This document shows, one piece after another, positions 24,577 to 32,987 of a stretch of DNA of 64,000 nt (position 1 is the stretch's first letter; each line of letters starts with the position of its first letter). The notes under the pieces were generated by a model. It saw nothing but the letters and a program-made list of their open reading frames with translations. It had not been told where the DNA came from and searched no databases. The DNA comes from an uncultured cyanobacterium (GTDB lineage Bacteria > Cyanobacteriota > Vampirovibrionia > Gastranaerophilales > Gastranaerophilaceae), in the NCBI GenBank assembly GCA_902495705.1, contig CABUXT010000005.1, positions 1 through 64,000 of the forward strand. Reading direction: 5' to 3'. Made by a program: the position numbers and the translations under genes.

Positions 24577-25077
24577 ATGAAAAACGAACTGACAGAAAGT
24601 CTTGAAAAATACCTGCTTGCAATCTATGAAATTGTGAAAGTAAATCAGGCGGCAAGAGTTAAAGATGTTTCAAATTATTTGAAAATCGGTGGGCCTGCAA
24701 CTTCTGATGCTGTCAAGACTTTGGCAGAGCGCGGATTTATAAATTATGTACCTTACGGTATAATTACAATAACATCAAAAGGTAAGAAAAAAGCCGAAGA
24801 AAAACTGTTCAGGCATCAGGTTATTTCAAATTTTTTGGAAAAAGTTTTGATGGTTGAAAGTGAAAAAGTTCCACAAAGTGCTAAGCAAATTGAATATTCT
24901 ATGCCGGAAGATGTTTTGAAAAAGTTTGTTAGTTTTTTGACATTTATGGACAAATGTTCTTGCAAAGAACCTAAATGGGTCAACAGCTACAAATATTATG
25001 CTCAAAATGGCGAAATGAAAGATAAATGCAAAGGTTGTAATGAGTCTAAAAGCGGTTGTAATTGTTGCTGTGGTTAG
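24577..25077 (+). CDS. DtxR/MntR-family regulator with Cys-rich tail
   Basis: A 166-residue protein. Residues 1-75 form the winged helix of iron- or manganese-dependent regulators (MKNELTESLEKYLLAIYEI, ATSDAVKTLAERGFI). The metal and dimer domain follows (RHQVISNFLEKVL, SAKQIEYSMPEDVLKKF). The last 45 residues are unusual: CSC, CKGC, GCNCCC, eight Cys in all, which could bind Zn or an Fe-S cluster and add a second sensing input. The RBS is AAAAAGGAG. A repeated 24-bp candidate operator covers its promoter and recurs upstream of mnmA. Confidence 0.88.
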   Translation: MKNELTESLEKYLLAIYEIVKVNQAARVKDVSNYLKIGGPATSDAVKTLAERGFINYVPYGIITITSKGKKKAEEKLFRHQVISNFLEKVLMVESEKVPQSAKQIEYSMPEDVLKKFVSFLTFMDKCSCKEPKWVNSYKYYAQNGEMKDKCKGCNESKSGCNCCCG

Positions 25078-25130
25078 TTTTTCATCTTTTTGTGAAAATT
25101 TTGTAAAAAAGTTTTAATATTTTACTTGCT

Positions 25131-25145
25131 TGATAGCAACTATCA
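25131..25145. promoter_or_regulatory. palindrome in dxs promoter region
   Basis: TGATAGCAACTATCA has perfect TGATAG/CTATCA arms with a 3-bp centre. It lies between TTGCTT (25126-25131) and TATTAT (25151-25156), a 19-bp spacing typical of MerR-controlled promoters; a merR gene lies in this operon. It also resembles a degenerate Fur box. Confidence 0.5.
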
Positions 25146-25195
25146 GGTTGTATTATAGTATTGTTATAGTTTTTATAAAAAAGAAGGAGAAATAA

Positions 25196-26959
25196 ATGAT
25201 TTTAGACAAAGTAAATGTACCACAGGATTTACGTAATCTTTCTATTGATGAAATGAACACTCTTGCAGATGAAATGAGAGAGTTAATTATAAAAAAAGTA
25301 AATACAACAGGCGGTCACATGGGACCAAATTTGGGTATTATTGAAGCGACAATTGCTATGCATTATGTTTTTAATTCTCCTGTTGATAAGTTCGTATTTG
25401 ATGTATCTCACCAATGCTATCCTCACAAAATTTTGACAGGAAGAAAAGAAGGGTTTACAAATCCTGACAAATATTTGACATACACCGGTTATACAGCACC
25501 GGAAGAAAGTGCACACGATTTATTCAAGGTTGGTCACACTTCAACTTCTGTAAGTTTGGCAACAGGTGTTGCAAAAGCAAGAGACTTAAACGGTGAAAAA
25601 TTTAATGTAGTTGCACTTATCGGTGATGGTTCATTAAGTGGCGGTGAGGCTTTTGAAGGCTTAGATAACGGTGCTGCTTTAAAAAGTAATTTTATCGTAG
25701 TGGTAAATGATAACGATATGTCAATTGCAGAAAACCACGGCGGACTTTATGGCAATTTGAAAGAATTGAGAGAAACTAAAGGTCAAGCTCAATGCAATTT
25801 CTTCAAGGCGTTAGGTTATGATTATTTGTATGTCGATAACGGCAATAATATTGAAGACTTGATTAAAGCCTTTACACAAGTAAAAGACACAACTTGCCCA
25901 ACAGTTGTTCATATCCATACTCTAAAAGGTCACGGTTTGGCCGTTGCTGAAGAAAACAAAGAGGCTTTCCACTGGATTATGCCGGGGACTTTAGACAAAA
26001 AAGATAATTCAACACCAGCTCCTGTTGTTGAAGATTACAACTCAATTACAAACGATTTTATCTTGCAAAAATCAAAAGAAGATAAAGGTTGTATTGCAAT
26101 CAATGCAGGTACTCCGGGGGTATTTGGTTGGACAAAAGATTATAGAGACAAATTGGGTGCTCACTATACAGATGTCGGTATTGCAGAAGAACACGCAGTT
26201 GCTTATTCTTCAGCTTTGGCTAAATCAGGAGCAAAACCTATTTTTGCAGTTATGAGTTCATTTATTCAAAGAACTTATGACCAAATGTCTCAAGATTTGG
26301 CATTGAACAATTCACCAATAACAATGCTTGTATATTGGGGAGGTTTGTCAGGTGCAGATGCAACTCACTTGTGCTCATTTGATATGTCAATAATCGGTAA
26401 TATTCCAAATATCGTATATTTAGCCCCAACAAATAAAGAAGAATATTTGGCAATGCTTGAATATGCATATAATCAAACAGAACATCCTGTAGCAATAAGA
26501 GTTCCGATGGGCGAATTGATTTCTGTCGGCGCTAAAGATACTACAGATTATTCAAAATTGAACAAATTCAAACTTGAAGAAAAAGGTTCTAAAGTCGCAA
26601 TTTTAGGTCTTGGTAATTTCTTTAATTTGGCAAAAGATGTTAAAGCAGAAATCAAAGCAAAACTTGGAATTGACGCAACTCTTATCAATCCTAAATTTAT
26701 TTCAGGTGTGGATAAAGATTTGTTAGAAACTTTGAAACAAGACCATGAACTTGTTATTACTTTGGAAGATGGTATTTTAGAAGGCGGCTTTGGTGAAAAA
26801 GTTGCAAGTTTCTATGGTAATTCAGATATGAAAGTTTTGAATTTCGGTGGAGATAAAGAATTTACCGACAGAGTTGATATCAATGAACTTTATAATAAAT
26901 ATCATTTGACAAAAGAACTTATCACAGAAGATGTTGCAAATGTTTTGAAAAGAGGTTAA
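25196..26959 (+). CDS. dxs: 1-deoxy-D-xylulose-5-phosphate synthase family protein
   Basis: A 587-residue thiamine-diphosphate enzyme. TTGGHMGPNLGIIE (36-49), DVSHQCYPHKILTGR, the cofactor motif GDGSLSGGEAFEGLDN with NDNDMSIAENHGG, and the catalytic Glu region DVGIAEEHAVAYSSALA all match DXS rather than transketolase. It condenses pyruvate and glyceraldehyde 3-phosphate for isoprenoid, thiamine and pyridoxal synthesis. It is 30-50 residues shorter than E. coli DXS, like the short paralogues in some gut anaerobes, so a specialised role is possible. The RBS is AAGGAGA. merR starts 2 bp after its stop. Confidence 0.85.
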   Translation: MILDKVNVPQDLRNLSIDEMNTLADEMRELIIKKVNTTGGHMGPNLGIIEATIAMHYVFNSPVDKFVFDVSHQCYPHKILTGRKEGFTNPDKYLTYTGYTAPEESAHDLFKVGHTSTSVSLATGVAKARDLNGEKFNVVALIGDGSLSGGEAFEGLDNGAALKSNFIVVVNDNDMSIAENHGGLYGNLKELRETKGQAQCNFFKALGYDYLYVDNGNNIEDLIKAFTQVKDTTCPTVVHIHTLKGHGLAVAEENKEAFHWIMPGTLDKKDNSTPAPVVEDYNSITNDFILQKSKEDKGCIAINAGTPGVFGWTKDYRDKLGAHYTDVGIAEEHAVAYSSALAKSGAKPIFAVMSSFIQRTYDQMSQDLALNNSPITMLVYWGGLSGADATHLCSFDMSIIGNIPNIVYLAPTNKEEYLAMLEYAYNQTEHPVAIRVPMGELISVGAKDTTDYSKLNKFKLEEKGSKVAILGLGNFFNLAKDVKAEIKAKLGIDATLINPKFISGVDKDLLETLKQDHELVITLEDGILEGGFGEKVASFYGNSDMKVLNFGGDKEFTDRVDINELYNKYHLTKELITEDVANVLKRG

Positions 26960-26961
26960 AA

Positions 26962-27378
26962 ATGTATACAATCAAAGAAGTTGCAGAAAAAATGGATGTA
27001 TCTGAACATACTTTGAGATTTTGGTCAAAGTCAGGTTTCTTCCCATTTGTAAAGCGCGACAAAAACAATATCAGAATGTTTTCAGATGATGATTTGGCGT
27101 GGGTAAGAATTGTCAAATGTTTGCGCTCTGTCGGAACTGAAAACAAGGCAATCAAACGATATATTGATTTGTGTATCCAAGGAGATTCGACAATCAAAGA
27201 ACGTTATCAAATTATCCTTGATACAAAAGCAAAAGCGCTTGAACAGTTGGAAGAACTTCACAAACAAATTGATTTATTAAATTATAAGGAAAATTTTTAT
27301 AAAAACCTTATAAAAAACAATTTGAAAGATGTTTGGAATCCAATGAATTCAATGCAATCAGAAGATGTTGCAGTGTAG
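26962..27378 (+). CDS. MerR-family regulator
   Basis: A 138-residue protein with the MerR winged helix (YTIKEVAEKMDVSEHTLRFW, then FSDDDLAWVRIVKCLRSVG) and a coiled-coil dimer helix (about 80-115). The C-terminal part lacks the Cys pattern of metal-sensing members, so the ligand is unknown. It is co-transcribed with the dxs-like gene (2-bp gap, RBS AGAGG) and may control it through the palindrome at 25131-25145. Confidence 0.9.
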   Translation: MYTIKEVAEKMDVSEHTLRFWSKSGFFPFVKRDKNNIRMFSDDDLAWVRIVKCLRSVGTENKAIKRYIDLCIQGDSTIKERYQIILDTKAKALEQLEELHKQIDLLNYKENFYKNLIKNNLKDVWNPMNSMQSEDVAV

Positions 27379-27400
27379 CAAAATCTAAAATTTTTAAAAT

Positions 27401-27452
27401 CTCCGCACAAAAATGTGTTTAGTGTATAATCACTTTTGAGCGGAGGTTTTTT
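27401..27452 (+). promoter_or_regulatory. hairpin over the MFS ribosome-binding site
   Basis: CTCCGC at 27401-27406 can pair with GCGGAG at 27440-27445, which is part of the RBS and is followed by GTTTTTT. In transcripts reading through from merR this would hide the RBS or act as a weak terminator. A TATAAT at 27425-27430 inside the loop would give a transcript free of the hairpin. Confidence 0.4.
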
Positions 27453-27453
27453 A

Positions 27454-28605
27454 ATGCGAAAATCACTATGTCTTTTACCCCTTGCACTGGGAACTTTCGG
27501 ACTTGGGCTGACGGAATATGTTATGATGGGAATTTTGCCTGACATTGCAAAAAGTTTGCACGTCTCAATTCCTGCAGCAGGTAATTTTATTTCGTTTTAC
27601 GCACTTGGTGTTGTTGCAGGTTCAATTTTGCTTGTTATATTTGGTCGTAAAGCACCGTTAAAAAATATTTTATTGGTTTTGGCATCAATAATCACGGTTG
27701 CCAATTTGTTATCTTCAATCGCAGGAAATTATCATTTGTTTTGCGCATTGAGATTTATTGCAGGGTTGCCTCATGGAGCTTTCTTTGGTGTCGGCGCAAT
27801 TGTTGCAGGCAAATTGGTTTCTAAAGAAAATGAAAATCGTGCTGTGTCTATAATGTGTTCCGGCATGACGATAGCCAATTTGGCAGGAATCCCTGTTGGA
27901 ACATACCTGAGTCATAATTATTCTTGGCGTTTGACGTTGTTTCTTGTAGGTTTGTTCGGATTTTTTATTTTGTATTCTATACAAAAAATTGTTCCAAAAA
28001 TTCCACCACTTCCTGATACAGGATTTCGCGGTCAGTTCGGGATATTTAAACACCTTGCACCTTGGCTTTTGATTTTGGCGGTTGTTATGGGGAACGGCGG
28101 AATTTTCTGTTGGTACAGCTACATTAACCCTTTGTTGGTTAATCTTTCAGGTATCAAGCCATCTTTGGTGTCATTGCTTATGATTTTGGCAGGTGGCGGT
28201 ATGGTTGTCGGAAATCTTTTAGGCGGCAAATTGTCCGACAAATTTTGTCCGTCAATCGTTGCAGGGACAACTCAATTGATTGCTGCAATTTCTCTGATTT
28301 TGATATTTTTATTCGGTAAAAATCCGTTTGTATCGGTTAGTTTGATGTGCTTGTGTACAGGTTGTTTGTTCGCGGTTTCAGCTCCTCAACAGGTTTTGTT
28401 GATTAGAAATGCAAAAGGCGGCGAAATGCTGGGGGCATCTTGTTCGCAAATTTCGTTCAATTTAGGTAATGCAATAGGCGCGTTTGTCGGAGGAATTCCG
28501 ATTGCCCACGGTTTAGGCTATCAATATGTTGCGCTCCCCGGGGCAATGTTCGCTTTTGTCGGTTTTTTGACACTGTTTTATTTTTACAAAAGGTATGAAT
28601 GTTAA
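27454..28605 (+). CDS. MFS efflux transporter (DHA1, AraJ/YdhP-like)
   Basis: A 383-residue protein from the ATG at 27454 (GCGGAGG upstream; an in-frame TTG at 27436 is rejected). Twelve hydrophobic helices are evident. GLGLTEYVMMGILPDIAK at the N-terminus, RFIAGLPHGAFFGVG and GRKAPLKN in the first cytoplasmic loop are typical of sugar-efflux/arabinose-polymer type MFS proteins that export small molecules by proton antiport. Substrate unknown. It overlaps the GNAT gene by 7 bp, so the two are translationally coupled. Confidence 0.88.
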   Translation: MRKSLCLLPLALGTFGLGLTEYVMMGILPDIAKSLHVSIPAAGNFISFYALGVVAGSILLVIFGRKAPLKNILLVLASIITVANLLSSIAGNYHLFCALRFIAGLPHGAFFGVGAIVAGKLVSKENENRAVSIMCSGMTIANLAGIPVGTYLSHNYSWRLTLFLVGLFGFFILYSIQKIVPKIPPLPDTGFRGQFGIFKHLAPWLLILAVVMGNGGIFCWYSYINPLLVNLSGIKPSLVSLLMILAGGGMVVGNLLGGKLSDKFCPSIVAGTTQLIAAISLILIFLFGKNPFVSVSLMCLCTGCLFAVSAPQQVLLIRNAKGGEMLGASCSQISFNLGNAIGAFVGGIPIAHGLGYQYVALPGAMFAFVGFLTLFYFYKRYEC

Positions 28606-29156
28606 TGAAAATACTTGATGCAATAGTTTCTAATAATTTATCTAAGGTGAAAAACCTTTACTATAAAGCTTTTCCAAAGGATGAGCTAAAACCTTTTAAC
28701 TTGATTTTGCAAAAGCAAAAAGAGGGTTCTGTCGACGTTTTGGCAATTGAAAATGACAGTGAGTTTGTAGGTTTAGCAATTACTGCAATTTATAAAAATC
28801 TTGTGCTCCTTGATTATTTTGCGATTGAAGAGAATTCTAGAAATCGAAAATTTGGTACAATGGCGTTTAATCTAATCAAAAACAGATATGGTGATAAAAA
28901 ATTCTTTTTGGAAATAGAAAATCCTGAAAATATGGAATGTGAAAACAAGTTGGAGCGTTTGCGCAGACGAAATTTTTATTTAAAAAACGGTGTTGTGGAA
29001 CTTCCGTATTTGGTTGATTTGCTTGGAGTTGAGATGAAAATCTTGGCAAATACAAATGATTTGTCTTATGACGAATATTTGAGCGTGTATTCAAATGTTT
29101 TTGGTCGAGAAATCTCTGATAAAATCCATTTGCTAAGTGTAGTTACTCAACCGTAA
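28599..29156 (+). CDS. GNAT-family N-acetyltransferase
   Basis: A 185-residue protein. The core has the order beta-strands VLAIENDSEFVGLAITAIY, LLDYFAIEENSRNRKFGTMA (acetyl-CoA loop, with R-N-R-K-F-G-T in place of the usual RxxGxG/A) and LEIENPEN, matching GNAT folds that acetylate amines. It starts inside the MFS gene with AAAAGG five bases upstream. The last 14 bp overlap the converging ybaK gene. Substrate unknown. Confidence 0.8.
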   Translation: MLMKILDAIVSNNLSKVKNLYYKAFPKDELKPFNLILQKQKEGSVDVLAIENDSEFVGLAITAIYKNLVLLDYFAIEENSRNRKFGTMAFNLIKNRYGDKKFFLEIENPENMECENKLERLRRRNFYLKNGVVELPYLVDLLGVEMKILANTNDLSYDEYLSVYSNVFGREISDKIHLLSVVTQP

Positions 29157-29628
29157 TGTCTGCAAAATCAACATCTTTCAAAATCTTAGATAGTTCATTG
29201 GGGTTTAATTCCACTTGGTAGCCGATTTTGCCTGCACTAAAAATAATGGTATCAAAATTTTGAGCAGTTGAATCAATGACGGTTGGGAAAGGCTTTTTCA
29301 TTCCAACTGGCGAACATCCACCATGGATATAACCTGTGAGAGGTAGAAGTTCTTTTGATTTGAGCATTTCGACAGATTTTTCACCAACTGCATGAGCAGC
29401 TTTTTTCAAGTCTAATTCATGAGCTACAGGGAGCATAAAAACATAGTATTTTTTAGATTTTGCAACAGTGACAAGAGTTTTGAAAACCTGCTTTGGATTT
29501 TGACCTAATACTGTCGCAACCTCAATTCCGCTGATTGCATCTGTGTCAGCGTAGGTGTAGTGTTTGTACTCAATCTTAAACCTATCCAAAATCCTCATGA
29601 CATTTGTTTTGAAATCTGTTGTTTTCAT
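29143..29628 (-). CDS. ybaK: YbaK/EbsC-type aminoacyl-tRNA deacylase
   Basis: A 161-residue YbaK-family protein from the ATG at 29628 (GGAGCGG upstream). Family marks are KTLVTVAKSKKYYVFMLPVA, LDLKKAAHAVGEKSVEML (with the catalytic-site Lys), and GYIHGGCSPVGMKKPFPTVID. It hydrolyses misacylated Cys-tRNA(Pro), protecting translation. Length and motifs are normal. It converges on and overlaps the GNAT gene. Confidence 0.92.
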   Translation of the reverse strand: MKTTDFKTNVMRILDRFKIEYKHYTYADTDAISGIEVATVLGQNPKQVFKTLVTVAKSKKYYVFMLPVAHELDLKKAAHAVGEKSVEMLKSKELLPLTGYIHGGCSPVGMKKPFPTVIDSTAQNFDTIIFSAGKIGYQVELNPNELSKILKDVDFADITVE

Positions 29629-29762
29629 TTTCCGCTCCAAACTTTTTAGTATTATCTTAGCACTAAAATTTTATAAAAAGTTCACTTTCCAAATTTTGCA
29701 AGTTCTATCTTCTTCTATAGTAACCGCTTACAGTAAAGTAGGGTGGGCTCACCAGCCCACCT

Positions 29763-29797
29763 GTTAAAATTTGTCGGCATAGTAAAGCCGACCTACA
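29763..29797. repeat. TCGGCAT/TGCCGA-type dispersed hairpin repeat
   Basis: The core GTCGGCATAGTAAAGCCGAC recurs with variation at 42373-42398, 43491-43509 and 63512-63535. Each copy is a short GC hairpin. Confidence 0.6.
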
Positions 29798-29804
29798 AAC
29801 TGAA

Positions 29805-29896
29805 CACACCCCTCACCCTAGCCCTCAGCCATACGGCACGCAGTCTCACTCATTTCGCAAAGCTCAATGGTTCGACTAGTGTCCCTTGGAGAGGGT
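29805..29896. repeat. CTCACCC/AAGCTCAATGGTTCG dispersed repeat
   Basis: Carries CAGTCTCACTCATTTCGCAA and GCTCAATGGTTCGA, which recur almost unchanged at 63436-63476. Confidence 0.65.
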
Positions 29897-29898
29897 AA

Positions 29899-30135
29899 AA
29901 TGTCATTCTGAAAGCTTAGAAAATTTTGGAGAGTTTACGAACACATAATTTTCTTGCTATTCAGAATCTTTTCAATAATCAATATTTATCAATAATAATA
30001 TTTGCGAAATTATTAATATGGAAAAGACCCTGAAACTCCGCAGTCGCATTAAACGTGACTCCACTTCGTTCCACCTGCTGTTCAGGGTGACATAGACCTT
30101 TTTGTTCGGTTAGAGTTTCTGAATAGGATAAAATT
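29899..30135. repeat. composite TGTCATTCTGAA dispersed repeat
   Basis: Starts TGTCATTCTGAAAGCTTAG and includes the module ending TTTTCTTGCTATTCAGAATC, the CAATAATCAATATTTATCAA module, a CAGGGTGACATAGACCTTTT module and GAATAGGATAAAAT. The same modules occur in a different order at 12838-13130 and 42245-42776. Confidence 0.75.
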
Positions 30136-30142
30136 TAACAAT

Positions 30143-30173
30143 AAAAAAGACTCTGCAATTTGCAGAGTCTTTT
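30143..30173 (-). terminator. terminator after tRNA-Gln
   Basis: The stem AAAAGACTCTGCA / TGCAGAGTCTTTT (13 bp, 3-nt loop) with a T-run on the minus strand, a few bases past the tRNA. Confidence 0.85.
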
Positions 30174-30178
30174 AAAAT

Positions 30179-30251
30179 CTGGGGTGGAAGGACTCGAACC
30201 TCCGAGATGGCTGGACCAAAACCAGCTGCCTTACCACTTGGCGACACCCCA
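30179..30251 (-). tRNA. tRNA-Gln (UUG)
   Basis: The acceptor stem is TGGGGTG/CACCCCA, the anticodon loop TTTTGGT reads TTG, and the T-arm contains GGTTCGAGTC. CCA is not encoded. The remainder of the gap 29641-30305 is repeats. Confidence 0.95.
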
Positions 30252-30305
30252 TTACTTTCGTGTCACATTTATTATTTTATCTGATAAAAATTAATTGTCA
30301 ATATT

Positions 30306-30599
30306 TTATTTCTTAAAAATTTTCTGAAATTTTTTGCCAACATAAATACTGCCGATAGAAATTCCCGGAATTGGTATCAATGCCGTGACTACGCCGAGTA
30401 TTTCTGGCAAATGCGGTATTATTCCTTTGCGGATAACTCCTTGTGTTTTATAAGAAAAACTGTCTTTGTTTTGCATTTTGGCAAGACGTGCTCCCTGTTG
30501 ATATCCTTGTTTGATATCAGATGGCATGCCTTTTATTTTTTTTATTTCCTTTTTAAAACTCCTATAGCCGGAGTTTATTACTTTTGAAATTCTTGCCAT
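30306..30599 (-). CDS. small basic hypothetical protein
   Basis: A 97-residue, Lys-rich protein. The N-terminal half is amphipathic (SFKKEIKKIKGMPSDIKQGY). A single hydrophobic segment near the C-terminus (ILGVVTALIPIPGISIGSIY, about 67-86) could enter the membrane. AGGGAAA lies upstream of the ATG. No family is recognised; the Pro/Gly-rich hydrophobic segment resembles those of small tail-anchored proteins. Confidence 0.65.
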   Translation of the reverse strand: MARISKVINSGYRSFKKEIKKIKGMPSDIKQGYQQGARLAKMQNKDSFSYKTQGVIRKGIIPHLPEILGVVTALIPIPGISIGSIYVGKKFQKIFKK

Positions 30600-30748
30600 T
30601 TACAATTTCCCTATTTCCAAAATGTTCTTTGGAATAATTATTTTTAAACAAACAAAACTCTTTATCAATCCCCCAGTCGTTTTGAAAATTTGCTCATTCA
30701 ATCGTTCGTATGATTACACTTTTGGGATTTTTATGGTATTTTCTTAGT

Positions 30749-31414
30749 ATGAATAATACGTTTAAAATTATAATATTTGGAGTAGCTTTATTTTTAATTT
30801 TGGCTTTAGGAATCTTTGGTTTGACAAGGCTAAAAGTTGATGATTTTCATAAAGCTGCAGTTATTTTTGTAGTTGATGCATCAGCATCAAATCAAGCAAA
30901 TTTGCCTGCTGAAAAGATGTTAATCAGGCAGTTATGTTCAATGCTTGACCCAGAAGACCATATCAAGATTTTGAGAGTTTCAGAAGAATCTTATTTGATT
31001 TATGAAGGTTCACCTCAATCAAGTTCTGAAGTGCGCAAAGCTATGGAAAAATTTACTCAACTTAATTCCAAAGAGTTTGGTACAGCCTATGGTTTGTCTT
31101 TGAAAAAAGCATTTAACCATGCCATCAATATGAACAAAGAAGGCTATGTACCTGCAGTTGTTGTGATTGGTGATTTGGAAAATGAGGGTGCTGTAGATAA
31201 GCAAATCGATTGGAATGAATTGCCAAAAGAAGTTTCTAATGTAAAAAATCAGGCTAGTGATTTTTCAATGATGTTTTTGTATGCACAACCTGAAAAATTG
31301 GATTTGGTGAAAGAAAAATTGGGTCCTGTTTTGGGCGAAAATAAATTGATTATCGGAAACGAGGCTACGACCGGTAAATCATTGAGACGTTTCTTAACTG
31401 CTATAGGAAGGTAA
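30749..31414 (+). CDS. membrane-anchored VWA-domain protein
   Basis: A 221-residue protein from the ATG at 30749 (MNNTFKIIIFGVALFLIL), which gives one N-terminal membrane helix; the ATG at 30710 would add 13 hydrophobic residues. The rest is a von Willebrand A fold with the MIDAS start FVVDASAS (DxSxS), a Thr-containing loop (EFGTAYGLSLKKAF) and VVIGDLENEG. Such domains bind partners through a divalent metal. It is the first of three tightly linked genes (gaps 6 and 7 bp) with a FHA-like membrane protein and a TonB-C-like protein, suggesting one envelope complex. Confidence 0.75.
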   Translation: MNNTFKIIIFGVALFLILALGIFGLTRLKVDDFHKAAVIFVVDASASNQANLPAEKMLIRQLCSMLDPEDHIKILRVSEESYLIYEGSPQSSSEVRKAMEKFTQLNSKEFGTAYGLSLKKAFNHAINMNKEGYVPAVVVIGDLENEGAVDKQIDWNELPKEVSNVKNQASDFSMMFLYAQPEKLDLVKEKLGPVLGENKLIIGNEATTGKSLRRFLTAIGR

Positions 31415-31420
31415 TAAAAT

Positions 31421-32980
31421 ATGAAAGTTGTTATAAAGTATGGTGATTTAACTCAAGAGTTTGAAAATCGCGCAAATATTACAATTGGGAATAATACAAA
31501 TTGTGATATTGTAGTGCCGGAGTTAGGGGATGAAGAAGTCCTTAAACTTGTTTATGCACAAAAATATAATAACTATGTTCTTATGAATGTCTCACAAAGT
31601 CGAGACATTCTTTGTAACAACAAAGTATTTTCAAAAATTCTTGTAACGCCAAAATTTGTAATAACTACAAAATCAACTTCAATCCCAATTGAGGTGAATG
31701 TTTTGGTCTCAGTTGAAACACCTCACAAAACGTCAACTGCCACAACTTCTCATGTGGCACAGGGTTCAGAAGATGATATGTTTGACAATGATGTGGAGAA
31801 AAACCGAATCGCAATTATTAAAGAAATCGGTTTTAAGATTCTTGAACTAAAAAACAACATCAAATCAGCAAATATTACAAATTTTGTATTGAATGTTGCA
31901 ATGGCGATTTTGTCAGTTGTTTCATCTTTTGCAATTACAAACTTTCTATTAGGATTCAAGGTTGATAACACCTCATCTGTTTTGAATTTGACAACAAATT
32001 TCGGATTTTTGGTTTGTGTGACAGCGATTGTTATCGCAATTTGTTTAATTTTGAAACAAGGAATTTATTCACTGTTAGACTTTAATCAACACAAAAAATT
32101 TGGAGATTCTGATATTGCGCAAAAAGCTATTATTGGTATATCTTCAGTATTTTTGTTTATCGTTTATGTGATGAATTTATTCTATTATAAAGCTATTCCA
32201 GGGTTTGCAGTAGCTGCGTTGTTTATTTCATTGCTTTTTGTCGGAGCATTGGCTGTTGTGACAATCGGTAGCGGTTATTTCAAATTCCAAATAAAAAATT
32301 ACAAACAACAATTACAAAACTGTGAATATCGTGAAGATTTTGAGTCAGTTATGAAAAGTTATAGAAAATTTATTTCTGATTACGTAAACAAAATGACTCA
32401 AAACAAAATCAATAATGTTAAATCCAACCTTGTTAATAATCAAATGAGAATGGTTTTTGAAGTATTTTGCGGTATCGTAACGGCTCCATTTTTGGCTTAT
32501 GGTGTTTCTAACACTTTGGCAAGTTGTTTCCCTGAGGCTGCAAACTGGGTTCGTATTTCAGGTTTGAGATTCAGTCCGATATTTTTGGTATTGGCAACAT
32601 TTTTGATTATCTTTGCATTTTTCTCTTTTGTTAGAGCTTTTACAATCGGCAAACAAATCAAAGGTTCTGAGATTATTAAATTTGACGGTTTCCACGATTA
32701 TAACAGCCATGGAGTTACTGTTTACGGACTTGATTCTATGCGCAGTCTTGAAAAAGAAAAAACAGTGGTTATGTTTATTGCATGTTTTATTATTTTGATT
32801 GAATTTACAATGAACGTATCTTATTTTATTACTGAAATCGGCGGAGATATTCAAGGTATGTTCTTGAGTATTGTGACAGCACTTGTTCCAACAGCGTTGT
32901 TGATTGCTGAAACTCACATGCTTAGTGCTACGATGTTTAAAATTAACAACTATAACGAATTGTTATCAACATTAGATTAG
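31421..32980 (+). CDS. FHA-like polytopic membrane protein
   Basis: A 519-residue protein. Residues 1-95 look like a small beta-sandwich of FHA type (ITIGNNTNCDIVVPE matches the G-R/N-x-x-x-C/D-I pattern), which would bind phosphothreonine or a protein partner. A linker with coiled coil follows, then about eight membrane helices (near 158-180, 192-210, 240-258, 262-285, 345-365, 385-405, 450-470, 480-500). It is co-transcribed with the VWA gene before it and the TonB-C-like gene after it. FHA assignment is tentative; no full-length family is recognised. Confidence 0.7.
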   Translation: MKVVIKYGDLTQEFENRANITIGNNTNCDIVVPELGDEEVLKLVYAQKYNNYVLMNVSQSRDILCNNKVFSKILVTPKFVITTKSTSIPIEVNVLVSVETPHKTSTATTSHVAQGSEDDMFDNDVEKNRIAIIKEIGFKILELKNNIKSANITNFVLNVAMAILSVVSSFAITNFLLGFKVDNTSSVLNLTTNFGFLVCVTAIVIAICLILKQGIYSLLDFNQHKKFGDSDIAQKAIIGISSVFLFIVYVMNLFYYKAIPGFAVAALFISLLFVGALAVVTIGSGYFKFQIKNYKQQLQNCEYREDFESVMKSYRKFISDYVNKMTQNKINNVKSNLVNNQMRMVFEVFCGIVTAPFLAYGVSNTLASCFPEAANWVRISGLRFSPIFLVLATFLIIFAFFSFVRAFTIGKQIKGSEIIKFDGFHDYNSHGVTVYGLDSMRSLEKEKTVVMFIACFIILIEFTMNVSYFITEIGGDIQGMFLSIVTALVPTALLIAETHMLSATMFKINNYNELLSTLD

Positions 32981-32987
32981 GTAGAAA

